This document shows, piece by piece, positions 11,117 through 24,452 of a stretch of DNA of 64,000 bases. The stretch's first letter is position 1. Each line of letters opens with the position of its first letter. The notes beneath the pieces were generated by a model, which worked only from the letters and a program-made list of their open reading frames with translations, ran no database searches and was not told the DNA's origin. The position numbers and the translations under genes were made by a program. The DNA lies in the NCBI GenBank assembly GCA_023078555.1, contig CM041200.1, positions 8,052,807 through 8,116,806 of the forward strand. The letters are read 5' to 3'. Source of the DNA: Ulva prolifera. Lineage: Eukaryota; Chlorophyta; Ulvophyceae; Ulvales; Ulvaceae.

Positions 11117-12994
11117 CCCCCCCCCGGGCCACAATGATCCAGCGTGTGCCACAATTCCTCCCTCACCTTACACCAACCCTTTCAGCGCTACCGAGGCACG
11201 CGCCCAGCTGCCTGTGCGTGATCAGCACAGATGTTGACCTCGACACCAGCAGCACGTGCTCCCCACTACCCCCCCCCCCCTCCCCAGACACCGCCCCTTG
11301 CACCAGCAACATGCAAATGCCCCTGGCATGCACACCCCAGCAGCGGCAAGTGGATCCGCGTGCTCGTGCGACAAATCGCACGCAGCAAGAGGTGCAACCG
11401 CGACCCCTCCCCGCTTCATGGTTGTCAACAGACACGAGGAGCTGCCTCGGCTGACACACACCGCAAATGCAGGATGACATGAGCGAGGCAGGCGCAAATG
11501 TGGAAAATGAAAGAGAGATACAGCGTCCGAGGGGGACAGCACTGCAGGCACCAGAGGCGGGGGCGTGCCTGCATGTCGTGGGGCTCTGTCCGAGGTGACA
11601 TCTTGAGCTCCTTCAGGTCTTGCCTCGACTCCCGCTGCTTCTTCGCAGCGTCCTTCTTGACCTTGTCCTGCTCGTACTTGAACTTGGACACGGAGCAGAT
11701 CCGCACGAGGGGAGGCTTCGCGTCTTTGTTGATCAGGATGACATCCTCTCCTTGCGCAGTTGCCATGCCAATCGTGTCCATCAGGGACATCACGCCGATC
11801 ATCTCCTTCATCTTATCTAGTACACGGACCTCTTCATATCTACATGGAATGAACGGTGCGGTGAGGTATGTGATGGGTGTAACGTCAACGTGTGGGTCGT
11901 GACTGAGGCAGCTTGGATTGACGGGAAATCAGCCACACTCTCTGGCATCCAGCTTGCCAGCTTGAGGACGTCCAGAGGTCAGGTCAGTGTGCTGAAGACA
12001 TACAAAAACATGGCATGCTCAGCCATACATGCAATCATTGCCAGCGACAGATGCCTGTGTAAGCCATCATAGTCTGCAATGGCCAACAGAGAGCAGTGTC
12101 TCCCAACAGCACACAGGCCAGCCTCCAAAGCCAGCACAGCTAGCAAGATATTTGATGCATGATAGGAGGTATATGTGCCCCAGGCACAACGTGACCTACA
12201 GTTGAGCGGCCACCAGTGGGCACCGTATGCCCTGTGCAAGATGATGTTGACCTCGGCTTGACCATACCAGAATAGCATCGCTGGTACGCTCAAAACAGAG
12301 TCAATTCAATGTATCCACCGTGACAGTGGCCATGCAACGGTATCTGCAAGGCCAGGTCAGATGGTGGAAGGGATGCAGCGGCATGTGGCAGCAGCAGCGC
12401 CATGTGGCAGCAGCATTACTTGGTCACAGGGACGCACGGGATCATATCATTGACGACCATGTCCGAGTAGCTGTCGTTTTGAGACTTGAAGTTTCCTCTG
12501 CCCGTCCCCCTTCCACCCATCCCCCTCCCGCCTGGTGACACCCCACCTGGGCCACGGCCACCTTGGCTGCGTCCACCTGGACCCCTGCCTGGCCCCCTGC
12601 CTGGCCCACCCATGCCTCCAGGGCCACGGCCACCGCTGCCCCTGCCTCCAGTATTGGAGTCACCACCTCTGCCCCAGGGAGCTCCCCTCCCTGGGGCTTG
12701 GGTGAATCCGCCAGGGGGTTGGCTACTTCGACCTGGTGCACCGATACCTGGCCCAGATCTCCGTGGGACTGTGCGGGGCAGAGCCTGGCGCTCAGCAGCT
12801 TCATCTAGAAGCTTTGTTGGGAAAACTTCATCTACGCTACCGGTGGCGTCCTGACTACCGGGTTGTCGCTGCTGGCGAGGCGGTCCGGCCTGGCTCGGAG
12901 CAGATGGCGGTGATTGCCTGCCGGGACCAATTGGAGGCCCTGGTCTAGCTGGACCAGAGGCTCGTTGCGGACGCAAAGGACCTGCGCGAGTGAT
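10388..12994 (-). CDS. Translation initiation factor IF-3, organellar (probably plastid)
   Basis: Three exons join in phase: 12994-12438, 11839-11569 and 10606-10388 (stop). Exon 1 encodes a Pro/Gly/Arg-rich stretch with repeated GRG and GGRGPGG motifs and ends in the IF-3 start signature VVNDMIP. Exon 2 continues YEEVRVLDKMKEMIGVMSL and runs through KPPLVRICSVSKFKYEQ, the conserved N-domain and linker helix. Exon 3 is the C-domain: VRMRKAHKELTKGNKVKVVV, then the conserved end RIQGRQLVATLSP. IF-3 binds the 30S-type subunit of organellar ribosomes and proofreads the initiator tRNA. The start and transit peptide lie upstream of 12994 and were not fixed. The Gly/Arg-rich extension before the N-domain is longer than in bacteria; extensions are known in plastid IF-3. 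Intron 2 has a GC donor (CAG before GCACGC) and contains a tandem duplication and poly-C tracts. Confidence 0.86.
10657..11281. repeat. Duplicated 109-bp segment and poly-C tracts in IF-3 intron 2
   Basis: Positions 10657-10765 and 11122-11230 are near-identical direct repeats of 109 bp with about four differences, both running from CCCCGGGCCACAATGATCCA to GATCAGCACAG. A second direct repeat (CCAGCAGCACGTGCTCCCC followed by poly-C) occurs at about 11059-11095 and 11244-11281. The poly-C run at 11083-11125 is interrupted by one G. Confidence 0.9.
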
Positions 12995-15900
12995 CTGCAT
13001 TGCACACCAAAAATCAGTCGTGTTCCCGACTTCGTGGCTGACAATCACAGAAAGCAGCAGATTGCATGAAGAGGCGGGCCCCATCGGGGCAACACAATCT
13101 CCAGCTATACCCCTAAGAATCAGCTATGTCGAGTGGGTGTTTCGGATTAGTGCAAGCAGAAACAAAGATGACTTGCGCGGCTATGCAGCCTCGACGCGCT
13201 CATCGATGCCAGCACCGCTCACGAATACAAGTGTACACACTTATTACAAAGAACCAAACAGCTGCACTTCCAGGATTGACACACCACTATCCGCTTCGGC
13301 AGTGCGGGCCGACGCGAGAAGCCAGTAAGAGAAAGTGTAGGCGCCATAGCTTGACAGCCTCAGAATCGCGCTTGATGGAGTACACACTGCAGCTATTATT
13401 TACTTTACAGATGACAGGGGTTTCTTCCGGAGCTCTGTCGGCGGTTGCCACGTTGCCACAGCACAGCGGTCGCGACTGCACACAAGCACGTGCACGTGAA
13501 AGATGTAGTGCCGGAAGCCTGTACTCCGATCTACAGCAGCAGGCAGTCAACAGTAAATGTTGTTCCTCGTGTCCAATACTGTGTGAACCTTCATGTTAGC
13601 ATGCTCGCTGGCAAAAAATCCGGCGTTCTGCGTGTGGCGTATGGACCCCACCGCTGTGCATGGTGTCTCTGAGATACTGGACATATCCGTAAGTGGGACA
13701 TGCTCGTGGATCGGTCAGAGGTAAAAATGTGATCAGCCTTCACAGATTTCAGCTTCACACCGTCGACGTGGATGTTCGTGTGACCTCCTGCTGGAATGAC
13801 GTCGACTCGGTCTGTGGTTCATGCATTTGTCCACCCCACGACAGCAACAATGATACGTCTGAAGATCTTTGAGAATAAATTACAGCAGATACAATCCCGA
13901 TGAAGTGTAATACCACAAACATCTTATACACTAGTCTCAGGGTAACGCAATTCAAATGTCTCCTGTGTAATCACCTATGCCACTGTCACTCGACATAGCG
14001 CGAGCGGCACATATCAAACCACCTCCTGAAACACCCCACCACAGCATGGAGTAGAGAGTAAGATCTTGAAGATGCCCACGCCTCGCTCAATCAAAGATGT
14101 CACATTGACATCATCACGCATGTTCTTTTGACAGCAGCGGACCACATTTCTCTCGCAGATTGCATGTGACAGCTCCCCCTTGCGGTTCAAGTTCATGCTT
14201 TCTGCACTGGGCAGAAGCTTGGTCTGCCACATCAACATACCGGTAGTGTGCAAATTTCTGCATGTCAACCGTGTGACGAAGAGGCAGCTATGGAAGACCT
14301 GTTGAATCTGGTGTAACATGTACAAACTTACAACACTCAATGGATTCAGTTCACTGCGCAGCGGCAAATCGACCAGGATTGCAAGTTCAGGTCTGGGGTT
14401 GACCACCAACACATTGTGGAATCAGTGGGGACTCTTGCAAGTCAAAGTTTGCAGGGCGAACAGGAAGCGCCATGTGCTGGATTATTCCAGCAATGGCAGT
14501 CACAAATGCAGTGCGATTTCATGCTGTTCCTTTTATACAAGCATATACAGCTATGTTCAAGAGATGTACTGTGGTACTCATGTTCCATGATGTATCTCTA
14601 GATGCCCGACAATTGTGAAATGGGTGCTGGGTTTTTCACCAGCTACATAAAATTTCGTTGCTGACACCAGCTACCTTGCGGTAGAGGGCAGATGCATCGG
14701 AGGTGTGCAGTGTGAGCAACGGATAGACAAGTTCACTTCGCCGCAATTCGACATGAAGGTCGTCAGATGCCACGTGTCAATTGGACAAGCTCGGGACCGG
14801 GCACGCGCTACATTTGATCTCCTGTCAAGATGCTTCCACAGCCGCAAGGCGAAAGCACCTCGAGGGTGAACAGATCAGCTCAAAAGATGTGTTCAACGCG
14901 TGCAGCGTTACCCCGCAACCCGGCGGTTGCGCCTGAAATTGACGGGCCCACAAGCATTGGGCGTAAGTGCACCGCGCGCTGTTGGTGGCCGCCCTACACC
15001 TTGAATGCAGCATCCACAAGGTTTACTTTCTCAAAAAATCCGAATTTGGCTCATTACGGTTTTTAGTCGTCCTGGCAGACGCAGTGCATCAGAGCTGCAC
15101 CGCGCCAACTCTGACCTGACCAACATGTAATCATCGCCAAATACGCACTCGCACAGCGGCTGCGCCTCAGAGTTTCGCTCTATATTCGTCACCAGATATA
15201 TGTCTGATCGGCCTTTGTTTTGTCGTCATCGGCGCCGCGCCTGCTGTGGTCAACACACGCACACAAGAGCGGTTTCGCCAAGCTCACATCAGGGTTCAGA
15301 CATCGATTTCTCGGACCAAAGCTATATCACAGTCAGCACGTATTGCCGGCATCATATTTGGCTGGGGATCGTCAAGACCTCGAAGGAGCCACAAAACACA
15401 CGCTATGCTCGAGCACTTGGAGCCCGTGTGTCCGACTGCAGCGAAAGCAGTTTGAAAACTATACTTCCCATAGGAAGCGGACATCATCGGCGACGCTGAA
15501 TGAGTGCCTCAGAATTGTGTTGTCATCATTGCTGCCGCGCCAGACACAGAGCTTGCAACAAGCGCATTGCAATCCGAAGCTGTCAAGCGTATTTAAGTTG
15601 TTCCGTACGGGACGCCCGTGCGGCCGTTGCAGTGCTTGGCTCGTCTCATGCAGCTATCATGGCTACAGGTGATCCGTCTTCGGTCCGGCTCGCGCCTGTT
15701 CGCTTGTCCTCCGTCTCTAGGGGCGACATGCCGCAAGCAGATCCGTGTGGACATAACATGATGGTCACATGTACTCTGTGGAACTCACTATTTTCCTGCT
15801 CTTCAGCTTGTACAATGATGTCCATTTGTGCCGGTTGGTTCGTGTGCACATCAGCCATGGCGCTATCAACCCGATAGCGATGCCATGATTGGACATCCCA

Positions 15901-16103
15901 AACACATCCAGTGAAATACACATATCATATCTGTCGAGATGTCTGCTAAAGCGACTCGTCCGATTTTGCTCTCTGACAAGGAGAAGAATGAGTTCGACCA
16001 TGTCACGTACGCTATGCCTTCTATATTGCAAGCATGCCTTTCGCTCCGAGATTGCTGGCAACATGAACAGCGCATGAATGATTCTGATGGTGTTGTGCTG
16101 AAG
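12995..16103. other. Unresolved region; should hold the first exons of IF-3 (-) and SPAG1 (+)
   Basis: The transit-peptide exon of IF-3 must lie rightward of 12994; a Cys/Arg/Ala-rich minus frame at 13287-13550 is a candidate without proof. On the minus strand 14014-14412 is open for 132 codons with balanced composition (it contains DVNVTSLIERGVGIFKIL) but begins with GTG and has no recognised domain. For SPAG1, a frame starting with ATG at 15659 (MATGDPSSVRLAPVRLSSVS) and another at 15939 (MSAKATRPILLSDKEKNEFD) are possible first exons. Nothing else is seen. Confidence 0.3.
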
Positions 16104-19100
16104 GCTGGACAGCATACATGAATGGCGAGACGTATCCAAGCTCCGTCGCTTGGAACAGTACATGACGTGCGCCATACGACCCCCGCCTGCCAGATCTGCT
16201 TGCTTCTGCGAATTATAGTTCCGATTAGGACTGCATCACTACCTTTTTCATCTTGGATATGCTTGCTTGCCGCACCTGTGTGACCATGAAAGCAACGTGC
16301 AGTCAGGAAGGCTTCCCCACGACAGCGTCTGCGACCGCAATGAGAATCAAAGCCTTGAGTGCTGGTGCATCTATTTCTGATGAGACAAGACGGAAGGAGC
16401 TCGAAGCCGAGTACAAGTCGTCTGCACATGAATTGATGAGCTGGACGGTACGTTCCGCTTCGGAGCAGCCTTCCACCTGGTAGCTGCAACATGAACTTCC
16501 GGTTCATTGGACTGATGCATTTCTGCCTAGTTCACCTTCTGATCTGATCATGTAGCACAAGATTGTTTCAGAGGAGCAAGAGTTGTCTTCGGAGCCTACA
16601 GTGCTCTCGACGGCTGCACCGGGCATCAGGAAGGGAGTCAAAATAGCCAGTGATACTGCATTTTCCACCAAGGCTACTCAAAGCGCTTTGCCGAAACTCA
16701 AAGGGGACAGTACTGTGGGTGGTAATGTTAGGAGCGGGCCTGAGTATTATGCCAAATGGGACCGGGTGGCGGAGAATGAGCTGAAGAAGCTACAATCTGA
16801 AGATCAGAAAGAATTATCGACTCCGTCTGCAGCGACTTCTTCTAACATGCCTGTGACATCAGCAGGTCCGAGTTTCTCAGCTGTATCCACAGATAGGCGT
16901 CTCGATGTAGCTTGTGTTGCTTGTGTGCCATGCGTATAGTGTATGCATGACTGATCTCATTGATGTGATTCATGTTGAATGCTGGCGCATGTGTTTTCAG
17001 CCGAATAGCCGAATATTGTGGCGTGAAGTGTTGCCAATGCCAACTATGTCGCACCGCGCTTCACAGATGGTAGTCCACCATGTACATTTGCTTAGTCCTT
17101 AGTGCACTGGTTTCCGAGTGTACTGTTACATAGCTGATGCGATTTGATTATATACTGTGTTTCGACTCTTTCTGGTGAGTGTCACCAGTTCGTGATCTAC
17201 TTGCAGCATTGAGTGACAATTGCTGATGTCAAAGGGGGCTGAGCAGTGGAAGGATTTTTTTGTGATCTGGCCAGGGAAGTCACGACTGACTCTCCACGAT
17301 ACCCAGTCCATAACTGCAGCGACGAAGTCGTGCACTGCAGAGAATCCTGAGAACACACAGCGGATCTGCAAAGCTGCTGAAGGCATGTTGCCTGCTGAGA
17401 GGCGGCGTCAGGCGGAGAGCGAGCGGCACAAAGGCAACGATTACTTCCGTGCGCATGATTACCGTGCAGCAGTGGAGGCGTTCACGGTGGCAGTAGAGCT
17501 CGACCCAACAAGTGTAGCAGCTCGCGCCAATCGTGCAGCTGCTTACCTGAAGCTGCACATGTGGTCGGACGCAGAGACAGATGCATGTGAGACTCTGCGC
17601 CTGGACCCAGGCAACCTGAAGGCGCAGCTGCGAAGAGCTCAAGCACGCTGCGAGCTGGGGCAGATGAGTCTTGCACAAGAGGATGCCTTGGCCGTCCTAT
17701 CAAAGGTGCGACACTGCAGTGGCACGGGACAGCAGCCATGCTTGTATGTGTCAGGGAGATGCCGTTGGCGTGACAGCGTCTGACTGCTGATCTACATCAT
17801 GCCTACTGGTTGAGTTTTGGACAGAAGGTCTAGCATCTGCGCGGCCTTTCACTGTGGAGATCAGGTGCCGCGAAGCTATGCTTCTGTGTACCACTTGGCG
17901 AAGCGCTTGCTGTGTTGCACTGCTTGCAAATGTGCCGCTGCTGCCATCTTGCTGTCAGCATGTTGTCACCTGCCGCAGCTGATATCAATACAGTGTGAGC
18001 TAAACCTTTTTCCTTTACAATATCCGATCCTATTCACCATGCTGTTCCAATGTGAGCCATGTTGCGTCTATGTGTTTTGTGCCTGCCACCTGGTCGATCA
18101 GATTGTTTGACTTGCGCAGTAGAGAGAAACACACCGCAGCATTGTCACTTCTGAGTACGCTGTCCCTTAATGATTGTTATGGTGAATGCTTTCCAACAGA
18201 GTTTTGTTGCAGGTCCCAGATGAGCCTTCAATGCTCGCGTTGGTGGAGAAGGCTAACAGTGCTCTCAAGAAGACTGGCACTCGAATGACTATAGAAGAGA
18301 TGTCAACTGAAAGTAGTACAGAGCCCTCCAGTCAAGTTGACAAAGAGTCAGCGCCCCTCACAGAGCAGATGCCTGGATCATCAAACTGCAACTCTGAAGG
18401 TTCTCCGAGCGTCAATGGTCAGACAACGAACTTGCCAAACACCTGTCCTCACGGCCTAGCCGGCCCTACTCAGGAGAAGGCCACCATGTCGGCGGCAGAC
18501 GCCTCTCAACCCACGATTTCCAATGCCACGGTCAAAGGTCAGCACAGGCCGTGTGGCAGCGAATCTAGACCAGGCATGGCAGACCAGACTTGCCTTGATG
18601 GCAAGACTGTGCCTGGTGACACGTTCGACGGCCCGTTGCGTCGAGTCCCAATCATCACAGACTGCAGCGACTCTGACAGCGAAGCTGCTGACGCTGAGTG
18701 TGGCATCACGTGCAGCACTGACAAAACTTTCACAAGATGTGCGGTAGGAAACAACACGTTCGCAGCCTCACCAAGCCATACACACCCTGGTGTGTCAGCG
18801 GACGTTGGCAGTGGTGGTAGCAGTTGTACGGCTGCTGATGTTTCCAGCAAGAGCGAACCGTCTGCAATCCGCGCATCTGATGCTGTGCGGATTCAAGTCA
18901 TTGAGGATGATGAGGAGGCTTCGGCAGCAGATGATGCATTGCTGGCAGCTGCATCGCCACCGAAGTCCATCAATGCCGCAGGTGTTGTCAGGCTCGGTGC
19001 CTCTTCTCGGTCTGACATCAAGGCTGTAGAGGAAGAAAAGCTGGCTGGTCAGGTCGATGCCGCCGTGGTCCCTGGTGCTGATGCACCTCAACCTTCTGTG

Positions 19101-22100
19101 CATGCCACTGGCACTGGTGGCGCTGCTAGTCGAGCGCCGACAGTTGCGGCAGATGAATGCTTAATGCAGCCGACCAAGGCTCCAGAGCCGATCAAGGCTC
19201 CGGAGGCTGTGGCTGAAGAGCTGATGGAGAAGGGCCGGGCGGCTTTTGCCGCTGGGTCGTTGCAGGAGGCTAAGGAAATCTTCACTGCGGCCGTGAACAC
19301 GTGGCCGCTTCTGGCTGCGGCGTATAGCAACCGTGCAGCGGTGTCAACGCGGCAGGGGAGTTGGTCGCATGTTGTGGAGGACGCCACATGTGTTCTGGCA
19401 CTTGCAAACACGGAGCTGCTGAAGTTTAAGGCCCTGTGCCGCCGGGCGAAAGCCCGCTCACACCTCGCCGACCACCTGGGATCGCTTCAAGACTACCAGG
19501 TCATTTCTGCTTGCTGTGAAGCTGCATCCCTGCTTTGGACAATCTTTGCTTCGATCAACATGCTCTAGAATGCCTCCGATGAGCTTACTACTTGGGTTGG
19601 GGCATGTGGACACTGTCTGGATGGAATGGCTTACTTGTGATCGAGGGTCTGCAGTGACTCTGACTCTGCACTTGTGTGTCACTCGGCTGCATTGCTCAAA
19701 TGAAGTTGCTTATCTGGCTGTAAACTTCACTGCTGTTTTTTGTAGCTGCATACTTGAGCCCCAAACATATGTATCTGGCAATACCGCGTTGGGGACACCA
19801 TGGTGTTGTGGATACTCCATATGCAGCAGCCTCCTGCGCTAGACCTGAATGAGATCTGAATTTGGCATCCGGACGTAGCTGCATACTTGACGGTTGGTGC
19901 ACCACTCACTTTGTGTGTGGGTGGTACAGGATGCAGAACTCTTTGTGCCTGAGAACGAGAAGAAGGCGTTGCAGCGTGACATAAACACAGCCACCAACAT
20001 TGTCATGCGTGCAAAGCAAGAGCAAGCGCACCTCGCAAGGAAGAAGGCAGCCAAGTGCGCCTTATACTCTGCATGCAGCGATTGTGATCTTTGTTGTGCG
20101 CCGACAAGGTGCTAGTTGCAAGGCGTCTCATTGAGGCCACAATTGGTTTCGCTCTGTCAATGTGGTGTTTTTTGGTGAAAATTGCGTTCAGTTGCATCTG
20201 TGATGTAAGCTTGACCCATATACTTACGTTCAATGGCAGTGCTGGAGCACATGCAAGCCATATGGACTTCGTCTGAATGGGCTGTGAAGACTGTGTTGCC
20301 GCGAAGCCCGCACAGAGGGTTGTGTGCTTATTGTGGCCTCCACGATTCACGAATTGTGGATTCAGGCAACTGATGCCTTGAAATAATCCATGACCCCGGT
20401 GGTGTTGCAGGAAGGCTCAGAAAGAGCCTCTGCGGTCGATAGCATATGGCAAGGTCACAGTGGAAGAGCTGGACAGCGACGACGAGGAGGAGGCGCCAGA
20501 GGACGACCCACTCGCTGAGGCTGGCCTCCGTGTCCGTGCAACCATGACAACTGCTTCCAACGTCACCGTGGATGTGCATGCCCGCGCCCAGGAAGCCATG
20601 GAGAAGTACAAGTGTGACCCTCCACACTTTCACGCCTTTGCACTGGACCAGCTTGTTGGAGGGCCCGCCTGAAGCTATGTTAGTACAACTCAGTACAACT
20701 CTGCAACTGCCACTGGCCGCAGCACGCAAGTGCTTGCTGAAGTGCCATCTGGGCTGGCATGTGGGAAGAGCCAAGCAAGGAGTTAGACATGGAATGCTTT
20801 GTTGGTGGGATCTATCGTCCGAGATGTCTTGGCGCTGCGTTTTATAGTCTTCCACATTGAGCGCTCTTTTCCAGTGTTGAGTGACGAGTAGATGAGGGGG
20901 TTTTGTGGTGCACGATGGCGGCACTGAACACGCGGTCAGGCTGCGCCGGAACCGCTGGTATATGTCTGGGTGACTGTATGGTGACTCGGCAGTACCAGGT
21001 ATGCATGCGTGCAGGAAGGCTGTTGCGGATGCCGCAGCTGCAGCCAAAGCTGCCCAACGCTCCAGAGCATCCATCACGACACCAGCCAAGAGCACGGCTC
21101 CACATACAAAGGATAAGCCTGAACTCGTCTCCAGTGCTGCCAACCGCGCCACACTGCCGGCACCGGCAGCCGCTGCCGTCCCCCCCAGCAAACCTCTAGC
21201 CACGACTGGAGCCAGTTGCAGCCACAGCCACAAACCGAAATGCGAGACTGCACCTATTTCCCGCACAGAACCGACACAGCCTGCCCCGAGTTGCTTGCCA
21301 GCCGGTCCCACAGCAGCGCCCAAGAATCCTCCAGCCACCCCCGTTGCACTAGTGCCACCCGTGGCTGTTGCTCCTGATCAGGTTGCCTCCAGTCATCCCA
21401 GCTCATCTGGCAGCGACTCATCGTACGTCTTGGTGGATGCGCCAGCGACTGACGCTGTAAAAGCACCTTCAGCCACAGCTCAGGAGCCGAGTCCGCCGCG
21501 AGAGGTTCCACAGGGTCGGGGGGCACTGCCCAGCGGCCCAGCAGCTGCAGCGCCTTGCAGCACAAGCGAGCAGGATGACAGTCATCAAGGCAAGGCGGAC
21601 ATCATGCGAGTGAAGGGAATTGACGCCTGGAAGGCTGGCGATGTGGCCCGCGCTCTTGGACTGTGGTCTCAAGCCGCCCAGGTGGCTCCAAAGGACTACA
21701 GGGTGCACCTGAACATATCACAGGTGTGCTTGTTGTGGGTACCTACTCTGTGCAGTCACTGCTGCGCGATCTTTCTCAATGGAGGGGTTGCATACATTAC
21801 ACATGGTCCATGTGGCTATGGACAGACTTTGGGTAGCAATGACGTTGCTCTCATACCCCCCTGTGCATGCAGGCACTCCTGCGGCTTTCGAGACACGCTG
21901 ATGCCCTCGCTGCCGCAAACACAGCCTTGGAGGCCCTGGAAACCACGCCTGGAGCTCCCACCGATCTTGTTGCCAAGGCGCAGTACCGCCGTGGCGTCGC
22001 TCTGCAGGAGCTGCAGAAGTTTCCGGAAGCGCTCGCCGCCCTTGAGGCGTCTCACAAAGCCATGCCGACCCCAGAGACTTTCGCTGCCGTCGCTAAGCTC

Positions 22101-23213
22101 CGTAAAAAGGTCGGCACGACAGCCCCTGGCCCTGCCGCGGCTACAGCACCCACGCCCGCCAACAAGTCTGCGAAGGCTGCTCCGGCTGAGGCAGATCGGG
22201 CGCCATGGGGCACCTCGCCAGACGCCCCAGCACAGCAGAGGGATGCCCGCACATCGGGCGAGTCAGATTCCAGCTTTGTCCACGTATCGCGGTCGGCCAG
22301 CGCTAGTGGCGCCGCTGCCACAGAAGACGGCGCGGACGCCAACAGATGCGCGCCCGCCGGCGCGATGCGTCCCACCATGGAGTCACTATCAGCAGACGGC
22401 AGCGCACATGCGGACACTGACGAGGCAGACGGGCCCGCCCCAGCTGTGGTGCCGGCATCTGAACTGGAGAGCCTCGGCGAGCCGGACAGCAGCGGTACCC
22501 TGCGCCGCTTCAAGGTGCCAATCCAGGACCCGCCGGCAAGCGCTGAAGCCTCCCCAACTGCCGACGTTGACGTGGTGCCTGGGGATGACACACAGCAGCA
22601 TGCCACACAGTCGCCTTGCGGAGTTGCCGCAGCTGCGCTCGATAGTGGAAGTGAGCCGGCGATAAGAGAATCCACAGCCGGCGACTCTGCCGGCGGTCCT
22701 GCGCCTGTGCAGGCACCCCCGGCGCCGTCAGGGGGCCGGCCGAAGTCTCCTCAGGATCTCGCCGAGCAGGCGCTTCGTGTGGGGCGCCAGTGCGGCGTTG
22801 TTGGCGGCGGCAGCGGCGGGGCAAACGCGGTGCTGCCGCTACCACCACTGCCCGCGACCGCACATGAGCTTCTACAGGCGGTTCAAGGCATGCGCAGGGC
22901 TGGGCAGACGAAGGATCAGGCTGAGGTGGCTGTGGCGGCGTATGTGCGATCGGTGCCACCAGCAGACTATCCCAAAGTGATCAAGTCCAACCTCGATGGC
23001 AGAATTGTGGCAGAGCTTATCGCTGCCCTGAAGGCCACGGTGGCATCAGATAAGGCTTGGTGCAAAGAATGTCTTATGGGGCTGGTCGGGGTGGAGCGCG
23101 TGAACATCGTGCTGGTGATGCTGCCGGCAGTGCAGAAGCAGGCCCTGGCAGGCATCAAAGCACAGCTCGAGCTGACGTCAGAGGAATCTGCACGCCTTGC
23201 CTGCATCCGCTGA
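16104..23213 (+). CDS. SPAG1: SPAG1-like TPR protein, dynein axonemal assembly factor
   Basis: Nine exons chain with consistent phases: 16104-16157, 16303-16447, 16556-16882, 17343-17705, 18213-19499, 19930-20054, 20411-20611, 21015-21723 and 21873-23213, coding for about 1,515 residues plus a missing start. Order of parts: an N-terminal motif LDSIHEWRDVSKLRRLE (compare human LDFKYIEKCSDVKHLEKI), the conserved EYYAKWDRVAENELKKL, TPR block 1 (RHKGNDYFRAHDYRAAVEAF), TPR block 2 (AAFAAGSLQEAKEIFTAAV), an acidic EELDSDDEEE, TPR block 3 (IDAWKAGDVARALGLW), and the C-terminal RPAP3-like domain ending near LDGRIVAELIAALKATV. SPAG1 works in the cytoplasm with HSP90 and R2TP-type co-chaperones to preassemble axonemal dynein arms. 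The protein is longer than the human one (926) because Ser/Thr/Ala/Pro-rich linkers between TPR blocks are expanded. The junction 16882/17343 is the weakest. Its presence argues for a motile, flagellated cell stage. Confidence 0.87.
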
Positions 23214-24452
23214 TGCAAGGAGGAACCACCTGCAATTGATAGAGGCAGCTGCATTGAGGTACCATAGCGGATGAAGTCAAGGCGACAAGAAGGATGCGTT
23301 CAGATGGCAGTGCTCATGCAAACCCGTACGAATAATGCTTGCTCTGCAGTGACAAAAGAAAATGGGCCTATTCGTGGGCAAAAAGCGATTGGTGTGGTCT
23401 TCATCTCCATGTGAAGCGCTTCACATATGATGTATGATTCTGGGAGGCTGGTGAATGTGGTTTGTGGAGTGTTCCCAGTGTGCCCAGGTAGCACATATTC
23501 ACTGCTACCTTTGATCAATGCTTGCGCCTGCAGCCCAAGTGACGCATACTAGGCAGATATGTGCGCTGCTGCTGTCTGTGCACCAAACACACTATGCTTA
23601 ATGCATCGCTCTCATAAAGACACACTAGGCTCAGTATCTGCTGCAGCTGCACACACACAAGATGGACACGAGTGTGGCCAGAATTCACATTTCCCAGATA
23701 TGTAATATGCAGACTAACAGTGCGTTATGAGGTGCATCGCCCACTGTAGCCATGGACTGCTGAACATAGGGTTAATACACTCGCATGTATATCTGCGGGT
23801 TTGGTATGTGAGATGCTCTTCTGTGGATATGCATGAAGCATGTCAGGATCTGGTCTGGCCCCCATCGCTTCTGTGTCACCAGGGACGCACTAACAAGCAA
23901 AACATGTGGTTTTCCAACAGCTGGTACCACAAGTGAATCGAAACGTGATCCAACATTCACAAGTGCCTGACAGCATTGATGCTACAGCAGTGGTAATCAA
24001 AACGATAAAGCAAGCATGGTTTACATTGTGTGCTAGCTACTTCCTGCTGCCACATCCTCTTTTGTGAAGTATCCACACGGTGGGCCACGATGCACAATGA
24101 CCCACCCCATTGTCATGCACATGGCCAGCTGTGGCCGACTTGACCGTTGTAAAAGGCAAGGCAGAAAGGTCTCATGTTGCGCTCCAAGCCAACAACAAAG
24201 CACAGCTCATAATCCGGTCGGACTGTCAAATCATTCTGATGGAATCTCAGACTCTCGACTGCTCCGGCTAGGTGACGTGTGCACGCTGAAGTCATCTTGA
24301 ATCTTTAGTTTAGAGGAATGTCTGCTTATGTGTGATTTCCTGCCTCATCCTGTGGTGTCAAGACCCTGGCCTCTTCCCTTCTTCATCCCGTTTCTGTACG
24401 GCAGGTCATTGGTTGCATACCTCGAACGAGAAACAGGCTCTGGGCCTGAAAC
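23214..24452. other. Convergent intergenic region, no gene seen
   Basis: Only short frames are present. The 3' UTR of SPAG1 enters from the left and that of the NDUFAF2-like gene from the right. TGTAA occurs near 23700 on the plus strand, about 490 nt after the SPAG1 stop. Confidence 0.5.
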
